From: Actinomycetes bacterium
GTDB lineage: Bacteria; Actinomycetota; Acidimicrobiia; Acidimicrobiales; SZUA-35
DNA: 52,294 nt
Reading direction: 5' to 3'
Assembly (NCBI GenBank): GCA_024280015.1
Contig: JAJRQY010000170.1
Coordinates: forward strand, 1-52,294
The stretch's first letter is position 1. Every line of letters begins with the position of its first letter. Below the pieces are notes generated by a model, which did not search any database, was not told where the DNA came from, and saw only the letters and a program-made list of their open reading frames with translations. Made by a program: the position numbers and the translations under genes. This document shows, one piece after another, positions 9,502-16,978 of this stretch.

Positions 9502-9680
9502 TGGCTGAACTCAAAGTAACCCAGATCCGCTCAACGATCGGGACCAAGCCAAAGCAGCGGGGAACCCTGCGAGCACTTGGACTTCGCGGAATCGGCAAGT
9601 CCAATGTTTTGACCGATGGGCCAGAACTCCAAGGCATGATTGCCCGAGTTCCTCACCTCATCAAAGTCGAGGAAGTCTGA
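9501..9680 (+). CDS. rpmD: 50S ribosomal protein L30
   Basis: 59 residues, usual for bacterial L30. The translation begins [20 protein letters not shown] and continues with TLRALGLRGIGKSN, then ends PHLIKVEEV, a near-perfect family pattern. The ATG at 9501 overlaps the rpsE stop TAA by one base, and its TGA overlaps the rplO ATG by one base, as expected in the rpsE-rpmD-rplO order. Confidence 0.96.
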   Translation: MAELKVTQIRSTIGTKPKQRGTLRALGLRGIGKSNVLTDGPELQGMIARVPHLIKVEEV

Positions 9681-10165
9681 TGAAGATCCATGATCTCCAG
9701 CCACCGGCTGGATCCAATCGGCGTGGCAAGCGCAAGGGCCGTGGTATTGCGGGCAAGGGCGGCAAGACCGCTGGCCGTGGTACCAAGGGACAGAAGGCGC
9801 GTAACACCGTCCGTCTCGGCTTTGAAGGTGGCCAGTCTCCACTTCAGCAGCGTCTTCCGAAGCTGCGTGGTTTCAAGAACCCCTTTCGAGTCGAGTATCA
9901 GGCCATAAACCTGGACACCATCTCTGAGAGCGGCCTTTCCGAGGTTACTCCTGAAGCCCTTTTCGAGCTCAGCCTTGTTGGCAAGGGGAACCTGGTCAAG
10001 GTCCTCGGACGTGGCTCGCTCACGGGTGCTGTCACCGTTAAGGCCCACGCCTTCTCCAAGTCCGCCGAAGAGGCCATCACGGCTGCTGGCGGAACGATCG
10101 AGAAGATTCCACTTCCATTCTCCGTGCGTCCGCCTTCATCAGGCAACCAGCACATGAACCGCTGA
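9680..10165 (+). CDS. rplO: 50S ribosomal protein L15
   Basis: 161 residues. The basic glycine-rich N-terminus (GSNRRGKRKGRGIAGKGGKT, then GRGTKGQKAR) and the FEGGQSPLQQRLPKLRGF motif are diagnostic. The C-terminal half (LVKVLGRGSLTGAVTVKAHAFSKSAEEAI) matches the L15/L18e fold. L15 is a late assembly protein of the 50S. After it comes the first structured gap of the spc block, ahead of secY. Confidence 0.97.
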   Translation: MKIHDLQPPAGSNRRGKRKGRGIAGKGGKTAGRGTKGQKARNTVRLGFEGGQSPLQQRLPKLRGFKNPFRVEYQAINLDTISESGLSEVTPEALFELSLVGKGNLVKVLGRGSLTGAVTVKAHAFSKSAEEAITAAGGTIEKIPLPFSVRPPSSGNQHMNR

Positions 10166-10184
10166 TCCACTTGTTGGATTGCTG

Positions 10185-10271
10185 CTGAGCTAACGCTCAG
10201 ATACAGCTGGGTTACACTCCAGCACATCTTGCTATGAGGTCTGCGGCCCAGGGCATTGCCCTGGGCCGCAG
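10185..10271 (+). promoter_or_regulatory. Structured leader between rplO and secY
   Basis: Two hairpins follow the rplO stop. The first is CTGAGC-TAAC-GCTCAG (10185-10200). The second is a perfect 14-bp stem, CTGCGGCCCAGGGC (10241-10254), loop ATT, GCCCTGGGCCGCAG (10258-10271). No run of T follows, so it is not a standard intrinsic terminator. The secY GTG lies 28 bases further on. A weak promoter-like pair, TTACAC (10212) with TATGAG (10233), lies between the hairpins. Partial termination, RNA processing or translational control are possible roles. Confidence 0.6.
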
Positions 10272-10299
10272 CCGAATACAAACCCCAAGAGGTCAATTC

Positions 10300-11613
10300 G
10301 TGTCAACCCTTCGAAACGTTCTCCGAACCCCAGAGCTGCGGAACAAGATCTTGTTCACGCTGGCCATGCTGGCCCTGTACCGCCTTGGTGCCCAGATTCC
10401 CGCACCGGGAGTCAACTTGGATGCGGTCAAGTCTCTACGTGAAAGCACCGATCAGGCTGGTGGCATCTTCAGCTACCTCAGCGTGTTTGGAGGAGGCCTA
10501 GGCTCCCTAAGCTTCTTTGCTCTCGGCATCTTGCCCTACATCACCAGCTCGATCATCATCCAGATCCTGACGGTGGCCATCCCCAAGCTGGAGGAATGGC
10601 AGGCACAAGGCTCGGTTGGTCAGCGCAAGATCACCCAGTGGACGCGCTACATCGCCATGATTCTTGCCGTGGTGCAAAGCACCGGCACGGTCTTCTTGAT
10701 CAACCGGAATCCCACCCAGTTCTACGGTCGTCCAATCCAGATGTTCCCCGATGGTGGCGCCTTCCGGATCCTGTTGGCGGTCATGTGCATGGTGACTGGA
10801 ACCGCAGTACTCATGTGGATGGGAGAGATGATCTCCCAAAAGGGTATTGGTAACGGCATGTCGGTACTGATTTTTGCTTCGGTGGTTTCTTCCCTTCCTG
10901 GTTTGGCCATCACGATCAAGCAACTCAAGGGTTGGGCTGGTGTGACCGTTGCCCTTCTGTTCTTCTTGTTGCTGTGTGCCGGGATTGTCTTCGTTGAGCA
11001 GGGTCAACGTCGAATCCCCGTCAAGTTCGCCAAGCGGGTGGTCGGTCGCAAGCAATACGGTGGCAACAACACCTACATCCCCCTCAAGGTCAACCAGGCT
11101 GGTGTCATCCCCGTCATTTTCGCTTCGTCGCTACTTCAGCTGCCAACCTTGCTGGTCAATGTGCTACCAACCAATGCAACCGGCACCAGTTGGGGAGATA
11201 GCGTTCGCGTCTTTATCAACAACAATCTGTTTGCCGCTGACCGGCTTGGCTACATCCTCGTCTTTGGCTTCCTGATTGTTGGTTTTGCCTACTTCTACAA
11301 CACCATTGCCTTCGACCCGGTCAAGCGCGCTGATGAGCTACGAAAATCGGGTGGCTTTGTACCCGGTATCCGTCCGGGTCCACAGACTGAACTCCACCTT
11401 GGCAAGATCCTGAACCGGATCACCTTGCCCGGTGCGTTGTTCCTGGCTGTTGTTGCCCTTATCCCGTCCGCCGCTCTGGCTCGCGCCCTGGGGAGTAGCA
11501 ATATCGGCTTCTCTGGTGTCTCGATCTTGATTGCCGTTGGCGTGGCTTTGGAAATGATGAAGCAGATCGATAGCCAGCTCATGAGTCGAAACTACGAGGG
11601 ATTCCTGAAGTAG
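10300..11613 (+). CDS. secY: Preprotein translocase subunit SecY
   Basis: 437 residues from GTG 10300, which has AGAGG 7 bases upstream and yields the family start STLRNVLRTPELRNKILFTLAMLALYRLG. The frame is open up to an ATG at 10234, but those 22 codons would translate the 14-bp hairpin and have no homology to SecY. Ten membrane helices are expected and visible as hydrophobic blocks. The plug and lateral-gate segments (SYLSVFGGGLGSLSFFALGI; TQWTRY) and the C-terminal cytoplasmic loop (RKSGGFVPGIRPG) are conserved. SecY forms the protein-conducting channel with SecE and SecG, powered by SecA. It closes the spc block and precedes adk. Confidence 0.96.
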   Translation: MSTLRNVLRTPELRNKILFTLAMLALYRLGAQIPAPGVNLDAVKSLRESTDQAGGIFSYLSVFGGGLGSLSFFALGILPYITSSIIIQILTVAIPKLEEWQAQGSVGQRKITQWTRYIAMILAVVQSTGTVFLINRNPTQFYGRPIQMFPDGGAFRILLAVMCMVTGTAVLMWMGEMISQKGIGNGMSVLIFASVVSSLPGLAITIKQLKGWAGVTVALLFFLLLCAGIVFVEQGQRRIPVKFAKRVVGRKQYGGNNTYIPLKVNQAGVIPVIFASSLLQLPTLLVNVLPTNATGTSWGDSVRVFINNNLFAADRLGYILVFGFLIVGFAYFYNTIAFDPVKRADELRKSGGFVPGIRPGPQTELHLGKILNRITLPGALFLAVVALIPSAALARALGSSNIGFSGVSILIAVGVALEMMKQIDSQLMSRNYEGFLK

Positions 11614-11643
11614 CTAGCTTCAAGGGGTCATACCACGAGGGGC

Positions 11644-11669
11644 AGGCCTGGTCATGGGACCACCGGCCT
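11644..11669 (+). terminator. Hairpin after secY
   Basis: An inner stem TGGTC (11649-11653)/GACCA (11658-11662) with loop ATGG is continued by an outer stem AGGCC (11644-11648)/GGCCT (11665-11669) across a two-base bulge. There is no T-run downstream. It may end or attenuate the spc transcript before adk, or act as an RNA processing signal. Confidence 0.45.
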
Positions 11670-11809
11670 AAACCGCGGGCCACTCAAATTGGGTTATCTT
11701 CCACAAGAATCTCCCTGGGGTGGACTTCTTGGCCTTGATCTGTCAACGTAACCTACTCATCTCGGGCGCTAGGTGAGTGTCAGAGTGTTCTTGTTCAAGG
11801 AGTCGTTCA

Positions 11810-12400
11810 ATGTCGAACCCCATCCGTTTGGTCATCTTTGGTCGTCAGGGAGCCGGTAAGGGCACCCAGTGTGCTCACCTGGTAGCTCGCTATGGTGTCG
11901 CTCATATCTCCACTGGCGACATGCTGCGCGGTGCAGTAGAAGCAGGCACGGAAATGGGCTTGATGGCCAAGGCCGTGATGGATGCTGGTGACCTCGTAAG
12001 CGATGACATCATCAACGGCATCGTTCGTGAACGCCTGGCTGAGGATGACGCCAGTACGACCGGGTTTGTGTTGGATGGCTATCCTCGGACCATTGGTCAG
12101 GCTGAAGTGCTGATGGATATTCTGGGAAATCGTCCGCTTCATGCGGTGGTCAACCTGGATGTTCCGTTGGAAGAAGTTACGTCTCGTATGAAGGCCCGTG
12201 GCCGGGCTGATGACACCGAAGAGGGCATCGCCCGCCGTCTTGCGTTGTACGAGCAGGAGACTTGCCCGGTCCTTAACTGGTTTGCCGAGCGTGACCTCTT
12301 GGTGACAGTCGACGGCTTTGAGTCAGAAGAGGTCGTCGCCAATCGTCTGGATGAAGCCGTGAACTCGGCCATCCTCGAGGCGTCCTCAACTCAGGCATAG
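11810..12400 (+). CDS. adk: Adenylate kinase, short form
   Basis: 196 residues from ATG 11810, which has AAGGAG seven bases upstream; the open frame to 11777 lacks support. The Walker A loop is GRQGAGKGTQ (residues 11-20), then ISTGDMLR and the GFVLDGYPRT segment that binds AMP. The LID is short (RMKARGRADDTEEGIARRL) without the zinc cysteines, as in other actinobacteria. The enzyme converts ATP and AMP to two ADP. It follows secY as usual but is not followed by map, the methionine aminopeptidase gene normally found here. Confidence 0.96.
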   Translation: MSNPIRLVIFGRQGAGKGTQCAHLVARYGVAHISTGDMLRGAVEAGTEMGLMAKAVMDAGDLVSDDIINGIVRERLAEDDASTTGFVLDGYPRTIGQAEVLMDILGNRPLHAVVNLDVPLEEVTSRMKARGRADDTEEGIARRLALYEQETCPVLNWFAERDLLVTVDGFESEEVVANRLDEAVNSAILEASSTQA

Positions 12401-12430
12401 CGGTGTCTGGCAGGTAAGCCTGCTCCTCCG

Positions 12431-12937
12431 ATGATGGATACTTCCAGGGAGTCTGCTGGGCAGCGAGTCGTCTTTCGATTCGGTCAACACAGCTTGCGGG
12501 CGCTGAAATCGGCTTTGATTGTCGGGCCATCGGGCCTTCTCGCTCTGATGCTCTCCGGCCCGAATCCGCTCTCCCTGTTTCTGGTCGCAGTATCAGGGTT
12601 GTCTACCTTCATCTACCTTCGATCCCGGGTTGTCCTTACCGCCGACGCCATTGAGGTGAGGAACTGGATTCGTACCGAGCGGTTCCCTCTCACCAATTCC
12701 AAGACGGAGTTCTGGTTCCCGGGCGAGCCAGCTTGGTGGCACAGTGGGAAGGCCTGTGCCATGCATGTTCGCTGGGATCGTGGGTACTGGACATATGCCG
12801 TTGCCGCCAGTGGTCCAAGGCAGGCTGGGGCGAACGCCAAGCTTCACTCCTTGCGAGGAATGATCGAACGACGATCTGATGGCCAGGCCAAGATCACTAT
12901 CGGTGGGACGCCGCCATGGAAGGGCAGTCGGGAATAG
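12431..12937 (+). CDS. Membrane protein with PH-like domain, unknown function
   Basis: 168 residues. After a short N-terminus two hydrophobic segments lie at about residues 28-43 and 46-62 (ALIVGPSGLLALML; LSLFLVAVSGLSTFIYL), followed by a soluble part beginning SRVVLTADAIEVRNWIRTERFPLTN. That strand pattern resembles bacterial pleckstrin-homology domains of small membrane proteins, which have two helices and then a beta-sandwich. The family assignment is tentative. It starts 31 bases after adk in the same direction and occupies the place where map is usually found. ATG 12434 is an alternative start. Confidence 0.7.
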   Translation: MMDTSRESAGQRVVFRFGQHSLRALKSALIVGPSGLLALMLSGPNPLSLFLVAVSGLSTFIYLRSRVVLTADAIEVRNWIRTERFPLTNSKTEFWFPGEPAWWHSGKACAMHVRWDRGYWTYAVAASGPRQAGANAKLHSLRGMIERRSDGQAKITIGGTPPWKGSRE

Positions 12938-12984
12938 CCCTCCATGTCAACCCTGTCGATCTTGGACAGAGCCGGTGCGGTTAG

Positions 12985-13443
12985 CTAACGCCTCTTCGGC
13001 AAGAGCATGATGGTGGAGGAGTCCTCAATGAGCAGGGCGATCCGTACCTGGCCGTCGGCTTCGCTGGCGATGAGCACAAATGGAGTGATCCCATCCAGAG
13101 TTGACCTGCCGTAGTTGGGGTCCGCCGTGCTTTGAGCCGCCAGGCCCTGAGGTAGTGAGTTGGCCAACTTGGTTGACAGGTACTGACGGACAAGATCTTC
13201 GTCGGCCTCGACCCGCAGCCCAAGGGGTGTCTTGACCTGGATCAGCACATTGCGCTCGTGACTCCAAAACGCCGCTACGGCGTGCAGCATGTCACCAGCG
13301 TCGAAGGACTGATGGTCAGAATATTCCGGTCTTGTCCCCACTTGAAAGGTTGTCACGACTACAAAGGTAGGAAACACCTGCGGAGGTGGGGTTTGGGACT
13401 TGTGAAGATCTTGTGCAGGTGAGATAGCCAACGTCTGCAACAT
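12985..13443 (-). CDS. Hypothetical protein
   Basis: About 152 residues from ATG 13443, which has AGGAG just upstream; a TTG at 13467 would add eight residues. I do not recognise a family. The sequence has alternating beta-strand-like segments (FPTFVVVTTFQVG, NVLIQVKTPLGLRVEAD) and ends PFVLIASEADGQVRIALLIEDSSTIMLLPKRR. No signal peptide or membrane helix is obvious. It is the only minus-strand gene inside the ribosomal superoperon and is divergent from infA, whose likely promoter lies 90 bases beyond its start. It converges with the PH-like gene at its 3' end (47-base gap). Confidence 0.6.
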   Translation of the reverse strand: MLQTLAISPAQDLHKSQTPPPQVFPTFVVVTTFQVGTRPEYSDHQSFDAGDMLHAVAAFWSHERNVLIQVKTPLGLRVEADEDLVRQYLSTKLANSLPQGLAAQSTADPNYGRSTLDGITPFVLIASEADGQVRIALLIEDSSTIMLLPKRR

Positions 13444-13532
13444 TGCTCCTGTTTCAAGCCAAACCAAGCGACTTGCTGGCCAAATCGACCATATTGGGCC
13501 TAAACATGTTGATCCACCTATCCCATCGGGGG

Positions 13533-13561
13533 TTGGTGCTGGTCCGCGATGCCCTTAGCAT
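13533..13561 (+). promoter_or_regulatory. Probable promoter of infA
   Basis: A -35 box TTGGTG (13533-13538) and a -10 box TAGCAT (13556-13561) are separated by exactly 17 bases. The 13-mer GGTTGGTGCTGGT (13531-13543) recurs at the rplM promoter (17882-17894), which also has a 17-bp spacer and a TATCAT -10 box. Transcription would start near 13568, giving infA a leader of about 128 nt. Predicted from sequence only. Confidence 0.65.
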
Positions 13562-13695
13562 GGTGAGTCGGCTTGTTGTGCACCCTCGTTGTGTGCGGCC
13601 GGTCGTAGGTCCTGCTCCCCGCTTTCGTCGAGGTTCTTGACAAAAGCGACACAGCACAAGGCTGCCCCGTACCAATCCTCGTTGAGGGAGATGTT

Positions 13696-13920
13696 CTGAC
13701 AAAGTCCAAGGAAGATGCGATTGTCCTTGAGGGCACCATTACCGAATCGCTCCCGAACGCAATGTTCCGGGTCGAACTCGAGAATGGACATAAGGTGCTC
13801 GGGCACATCTCTGGAAAGATGCGCCGTCACTACATTCGAATTCTGCCGGGCGACCGCGTCCAGGTAGAACTCACCCCGTACGACCTCACGCGCGGCCGCA
13901 TCACTTACCGGTACAAGTAA
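13696..13920 (+). CDS. infA: Translation initiation factor IF-1, apparent CTG start
   Basis: From CTG 13696 the frame gives 74 residues, the usual IF-1 length: [20 protein letters not shown], then [21 protein letters not shown] and [20 protein letters not shown] to the end RGRITYRYK, a complete S1/OB-fold. IF-1 occupies the ribosomal A site during initiation. No ATG, GTG or TTG exists in frame between the upstream stop (TAG 13606) and the conserved sequence. CTG has GAGG 8 bases and GGAG 5 bases upstream, good ribosome-binding spacing. An out-of-frame ATG TTC TGA at 13691-13699 overlaps the CTG. A missed base at this point is the main alternative to a true CTG start. Confidence 0.9.
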   Translation: MTKSKEDAIVLEGTITESLPNAMFRVELENGHKVLGHISGKMRRHYIRILPGDRVQVELTPYDLTRGRITYRYK

Positions 13921-13967
13921 CTATCCCACCGGACTAGTACATCTGTTCACCGCAGCCTCGGCTGCAT

Positions 13968-14024
13968 GTTCGTCACGGCTTCGGCCTGAAACGAACGAAA
14001 CGATCTCGGGGCCCCCGAGGTTTT
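13968..14024 (+). promoter_or_regulatory. Hairpins between infA and rpmJ, including a terminator-like stem
   Basis: The 139-nt gap after infA is highly structured. GTTCGT (13968-13973) pairs with ACGAAC (13991-13996), enclosing a GGC-TTCG-GCC stem-loop. Next is CTCGGGG-C-CCCCGAG (14005-14019) followed by GTTTT (14020-14024), resembling an intrinsic terminator with a short T-run. A smaller GCAGCC-TC-GGCTGC element lies upstream near 13952. Partial termination or a leader acting on rpmJ-rpsM-rpsK-rpsD-rpoA is plausible, as S4 regulates alpha operons elsewhere, but this is inference. Confidence 0.55.
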
Positions 14025-14059
14025 GATCTCACCCTTTTTAAGGCTCAAGTAGGAACGCT

Positions 14060-14173
14060 ATGAAGGTTCGACCGAGCGTCAAGAAAATCTGTGACAAATG
14101 TCGTGTGATCCGCCGTAACAAGCGCGTCATGGTCATTTGCGAGAATCCACGTCACAAACAGAGGCAAGGCTGA
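14060..14173 (+). CDS. rpmJ: 50S ribosomal protein L36
   Basis: 37 residues, exact family length: [19 protein letters not shown], then [18 protein letters not shown]. The zinc ligands of the C+ form are all present (Cys11, Cys14, Cys27, His32). AGGAA lies about five bases before the ATG. It comes between infA and rpsM, the usual bacterial order, with three bases between its stop and rpsM. Confidence 0.96.
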   Translation: MKVRPSVKKICDKCRVIRRNKRVMVICENPRHKQRQG

Positions 14174-14176
14174 TTT

Positions 14177-14554
14177 ATGGCTCGTATCGCCGGTGTTGAT
14201 ATCCCCCGCGAAAAGCGGCTCGAGGTGTCACTCACATACATTTTTGGAGTTGGTCGCTCGACGGCCAAGAAGATCGTTGAATCGGTCCAGGTTGATGGCA
14301 CCACTCGTGTCAAGGATCTGACCGAGGCTGAGGTCATGCGCATCCGTGCATGGATCGACGACAACGTGCAGACCGAAGGCGACCTTCGCCGTGAGGTGTC
14401 TCAGGACATCAAGCGCAAGATGGAGATCGGTTGTCACCAAGGCATTCGTCACCGCAAGGGCTTGCCTGTTCGTGGTCAGCGAACCCAGACCAATGCTCGC
14501 ACCCGCAAGGGTCCAAAGCGCACCGTCGCTGGCAAGAAGAAGGTTGCGAAATAA
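14177..14554 (+). CDS. rpsM: 30S ribosomal protein S13
   Basis: 125 residues. It starts [25 protein letters not shown] and contains the helix-two-turns-helix RNA-binding motif and the [21 protein letters not shown] family signature near the C-terminus, ending in a basic tail. S13 contacts the P-site tRNA and forms a bridge to L5. Its stop overlaps the rpsK start by one base. Confidence 0.97.
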   Translation: MARIAGVDIPREKRLEVSLTYIFGVGRSTAKKIVESVQVDGTTRVKDLTEAEVMRIRAWIDDNVQTEGDLRREVSQDIKRKMEIGCHQGIRHRKGLPVRGQRTQTNARTRKGPKRTVAGKKKVAK

Positions 14555-14952
14555 TGGCGAAGCCAAGCGCAGGTGGCCGTCGGCCACGCAAGAAGTCAAG
14601 CAAGAACGTCACCCATGGTGTCGCTCACATCAAGTCGAGCTTCAACAACACCATTATCAGCATCACCGACAAGGAAGGTCATGTTCTGGCCTGGTCCTCC
14701 TCCGGCAATGTTGGTTACACGGGTTCTCGCAAGTCGACCCCATTCGCCGCACAACTGGCAGCCGAAGCCGCCGCCAAACGGGCGATGGAGCACGGTGTTC
14801 GCAAGGTCGATGTCCAGGTAAAGGGGCCAGGTTCTGGTCGTGAAACCGCCATTCGTAGTCTCCAGAGCGCAGGTATTGAGGTCACTGGCATCAAGGATGT
14901 CACCCCAATTCCGCATAACGGCTGCCGCCCTCCCAAGCGGCGTCGGGTCTGA
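14554..14952 (+). CDS. rpsK: 30S ribosomal protein S11
   Basis: 132 residues from ATG 14554. The frame is open further upstream to 14431, but that part lies over rpsM and is not S11. Family features: [18 protein letters not shown], then [20 protein letters not shown] and the C-terminal [17 protein letters not shown] signature. S11 belongs to the 30S platform near the Shine-Dalgarno helix. The TAA of rpsM and its ATG share one base. Confidence 0.97.
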   Translation: MAKPSAGGRRPRKKSSKNVTHGVAHIKSSFNNTIISITDKEGHVLAWSSSGNVGYTGSRKSTPFAAQLAAEAAAKRAMEHGVRKVDVQVKGPGSGRETAIRSLQSAGIEVTGIKDVTPIPHNGCRPPKRRRV

Positions 14953-14969
14953 AAGGGAGAGTCTGAACG

Positions 14970-15590
14970 ATGTCTCGTTACACCGGCCCAAGGGCCCGCA
15001 TCTCACGCCGTCTCGGCACCAACATTTTCGGAACTCGTGGCGAAGCTGCCGCCCTCGAAAAGCGTCCGTATCCCCCAGGGATGCACGGCCGTACTCGTCG
15101 TCGCGGCAATAACAACACCGAGTACCTCTTCCAGCTTCAGGAGAAGCAGAAGGCTCGTTTCTCCTATGGCCTGACCGAGCGTCAGTTCCGCAAGGTCTAT
15201 GCCGAAGCATCACGTCGTCCGGGCGTGACCGGCGAGAACATGCTTCAGATTCTGGAACTCCGTCTCGACAATGTTGTCTACCGTGCTGGCCTCGGCGCAA
15301 CCCGCCCCCAGGCACGTCAGTTCGTGAACCATGGCCACATCAAGGTCAACGGCAAGCGAGTCAACATCCCGTCTTACCGGGTTCGCAAGGGTGACGTCAT
15401 CGAGTTCAAGGAAAAGACTCGTGACAACTCTCTGGTTCAGTGGAACAAGGATGTGCTTGATCGCACTCCTCCCGCATGGCTTGATCTAGACGCGAGCGGC
15501 TATTCCGTCACCGTCTATAGCGAGCCTCTCCGTGAGCAAATTGACGTACCGCTGCGTGAGCAGCTTATTGTCGAGCTCTACAGCAAGTAA
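14970..15590 (+). CDS. rpsD: 30S ribosomal protein S4
   Basis: 206 residues. It begins SRYTGPRARISRRLGTNIFG and has the KRPYPPGMHGR segment, then the S4 RNA-binding domain around RLDNVVYRAGLGATRPQARQ, VNHGHIKVNGKRV and IPSYRVRKGD. No zinc cysteines are seen at the N-terminus, so it is the C-minus form. S4 nucleates 30S assembly and is the usual repressor of alpha-type operons. AGGGAGA precedes the ATG. It is followed by a 65-base gap with a hairpin before rpoA. Confidence 0.97.
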   Translation: MSRYTGPRARISRRLGTNIFGTRGEAAALEKRPYPPGMHGRTRRRGNNNTEYLFQLQEKQKARFSYGLTERQFRKVYAEASRRPGVTGENMLQILELRLDNVVYRAGLGATRPQARQFVNHGHIKVNGKRVNIPSYRVRKGDVIEFKEKTRDNSLVQWNKDVLDRTPPAWLDLDASGYSVTVYSEPLREQIDVPLREQLIVELYSK

Positions 15591-15622
15591 TTCGTCGGTC
15601 TGCAGTCAAACTCTTTAGGGGT

Positions 15623-15639
15623 CCCTGTTCTGAACAGGG
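15623..15639 (+). promoter_or_regulatory. Hairpin just upstream of the rpoA ribosome binding site
   Basis: CCCTGTT (15623-15629), loop CTG, AACAGGG (15633-15639) form a perfect 7-bp stem. It ends six bases before the AAGGA of rpoA (15645-15649) and is followed only by TTT. The position suggests modulation of rpoA translation or partial termination that lowers alpha-subunit output relative to ribosomal proteins; both are inference. Confidence 0.5.
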
Positions 15640-15655
15640 TTTGGAAGGAAAATCT

Positions 15656-16603
15656 ATGCTGGTTATGCAGCGTCCTACGGTGGAACAGCTTGATGATGGC
15701 GAATCCAGCCATGGTCAGTTCGCCATCGGTCCACTCGAGCCCGGCTTTGGCCATACGCTCGGTAATTCGCTCCGTCGCACATTGCTTTCGTCGATTCCTG
15801 GCGCGGCAATCACTTCGGTTCGTTTCGACGATGCTCTTCATGAGTTCGACACCCTTGCCGGTGCGATCGAAGATGTTGTTGACATCATCTTGAACCTCAA
15901 AGACATTGTGGTGACGTCGGAGTCCGATGAGCCCGTGACCCTGCGTCTCGATGTTCGTGGACCGGGCGACGTATCTGCCGGGGACATTTCTTGCCCGTCT
16001 GAGGTCGAAATCCTTAACGGTGACATCCACTTGGCAACACTTGATGCCAAGGGCCGTCTCGCTATTGACCTCACGGTCGAGCGTGGACGGGGTTGGACCT
16101 CTTCGGCCCAGCAAGCCCAAAGTGACTCGGCTCCGATCGGGATCATTCCCATCGACGCCATCTTCAGCCCGATCCGTCGGGTGTCCCTCTTAGTCGAGCC
16201 GACTCGTGTCGAGATGAGCACCGACTTTGATCGTGTCGTCATCGATATTGAGACCGATGGATCGATCACCCCTCGTGATGCACTGGCTTCGGCCGGAGCA
16301 ACCTTGCGAGGACTTATCCAGCTCGTCGAAGAGATGAGCGATGAGCCAGAAGGCCTCACCCTGGGCGAAGCCCCGGCTGCTGCATCTGGTTCCCCAGATC
16401 TTGATCTTCCCATTGAAGACCTCGATCTTTCTGAGCGTCCACGCAACTGCCTCAAGCGGGCTCAGGTCAACAGCATTGGTGAGCTTCTCACCAAGACTGA
16501 AGACGACCTGCTCGCCATCACCAACTTCGGGCAGAAGTCGCTGGACGAAGTTATTGTCAAGCTCGATGAGCGTGGCCTTTCGCTACGCGGCTCTAGGAAC
16601 TAG
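15656..16603 (+). CDS. rpoA: RNA polymerase alpha subunit
   Basis: 315 residues from ATG 15656, supported by AAGGA six bases upstream; the ATG at 15641 would overlap that site. The N-terminal assembly domain shows [31 protein letters not shown], and the C-terminal domain (about 248-310) has [21 protein letters not shown] and the [10 protein letters not shown] helix that contacts UP-element DNA and activators. A Glu/Ser-rich linker joins them. It is flanked by rpsD and rplQ as in nearly all bacteria. Confidence 0.97.
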   Translation: MLVMQRPTVEQLDDGESSHGQFAIGPLEPGFGHTLGNSLRRTLLSSIPGAAITSVRFDDALHEFDTLAGAIEDVVDIILNLKDIVVTSESDEPVTLRLDVRGPGDVSAGDISCPSEVEILNGDIHLATLDAKGRLAIDLTVERGRGWTSSAQQAQSDSAPIGIIPIDAIFSPIRRVSLLVEPTRVEMSTDFDRVVIDIETDGSITPRDALASAGATLRGLIQLVEEMSDEPEGLTLGEAPAAASGSPDLDLPIEDLDLSERPRNCLKRAQVNSIGELLTKTEDDLLAITNFGQKSLDEVIVKLDERGLSLRGSRN

Positions 16604-16605
16604 TC

Positions 16606-16959
16606 ATGCCTGCAACTCCTCGCAAGGCGACCCGCTTCGGCGGCTCGGCTTCACACCAGAAACTCATGATGGCCAACCTGGTTGCTTCGCTGGTCGCAGC
16701 CGAAGGCATCACGACCACCGAGGCGAAGGCCAAGGCACTTCGCCCGGTCGCCGAGAAGATGATCACCAAGGCCCGCAAGGGTGGTTTGCACAACTTCCGC
16801 CAGGTGTTGTCTTACTTGGGTGACGTCGAGATGACCACCAAACTCTTTGATGAGGTCGGCCCTCGCTATGCCGAGCGTCCGGGTGGATACACCCGCATCT
16901 TGAAGCTGGGTCCACGGCCGGGCGACAACGCCCCGATGGCCCGGATCGAACTGGTCTAG
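16606..16959 (+). CDS. rplQ: 50S ribosomal protein L17
   Basis: 117 residues, the plain form without extension. It has the conserved [19 protein letters not shown] start region (family pattern R-x-x-A-H-R-x-A-L-x-x-N-L), [18 protein letters not shown], and ends [26 protein letters not shown]17 lies near the tunnel exit. In some actinobacteria L17 carries the extra sunset domain that L22 carries here; this one does not. It ends the superoperon, with truA 20 bases later. Confidence 0.97.
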   Translation: MPATPRKATRFGGSASHQKLMMANLVASLVAAEGITTTEAKAKALRPVAEKMITKARKGGLHNFRQVLSYLGDVEMTTKLFDEVGPRYAERPGGYTRILKLGPRPGDNAPMARIELV

Positions 16960-16978
16960 TCGGATCGGATGATGGAGG

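Noticed and set aside
10234-10299. Upstream extension of secY to ATG 10234
   Set aside because: The 22 codons translate the 14-bp hairpin; GTG 10300 has a ribosome binding site and gives the family N-terminus.
13637-13665. TTGACA at 13637-13642 as infA -35 box
   Set aside because: The expected -10 position reads GGCTGC; the TTGGTG/TAGCAT pair upstream is better.
16969-16978. Two ATG codons just before truA as its start
   Set aside because: Both are out of frame with truA; GTG 16979 or TTG 16994 is needed.
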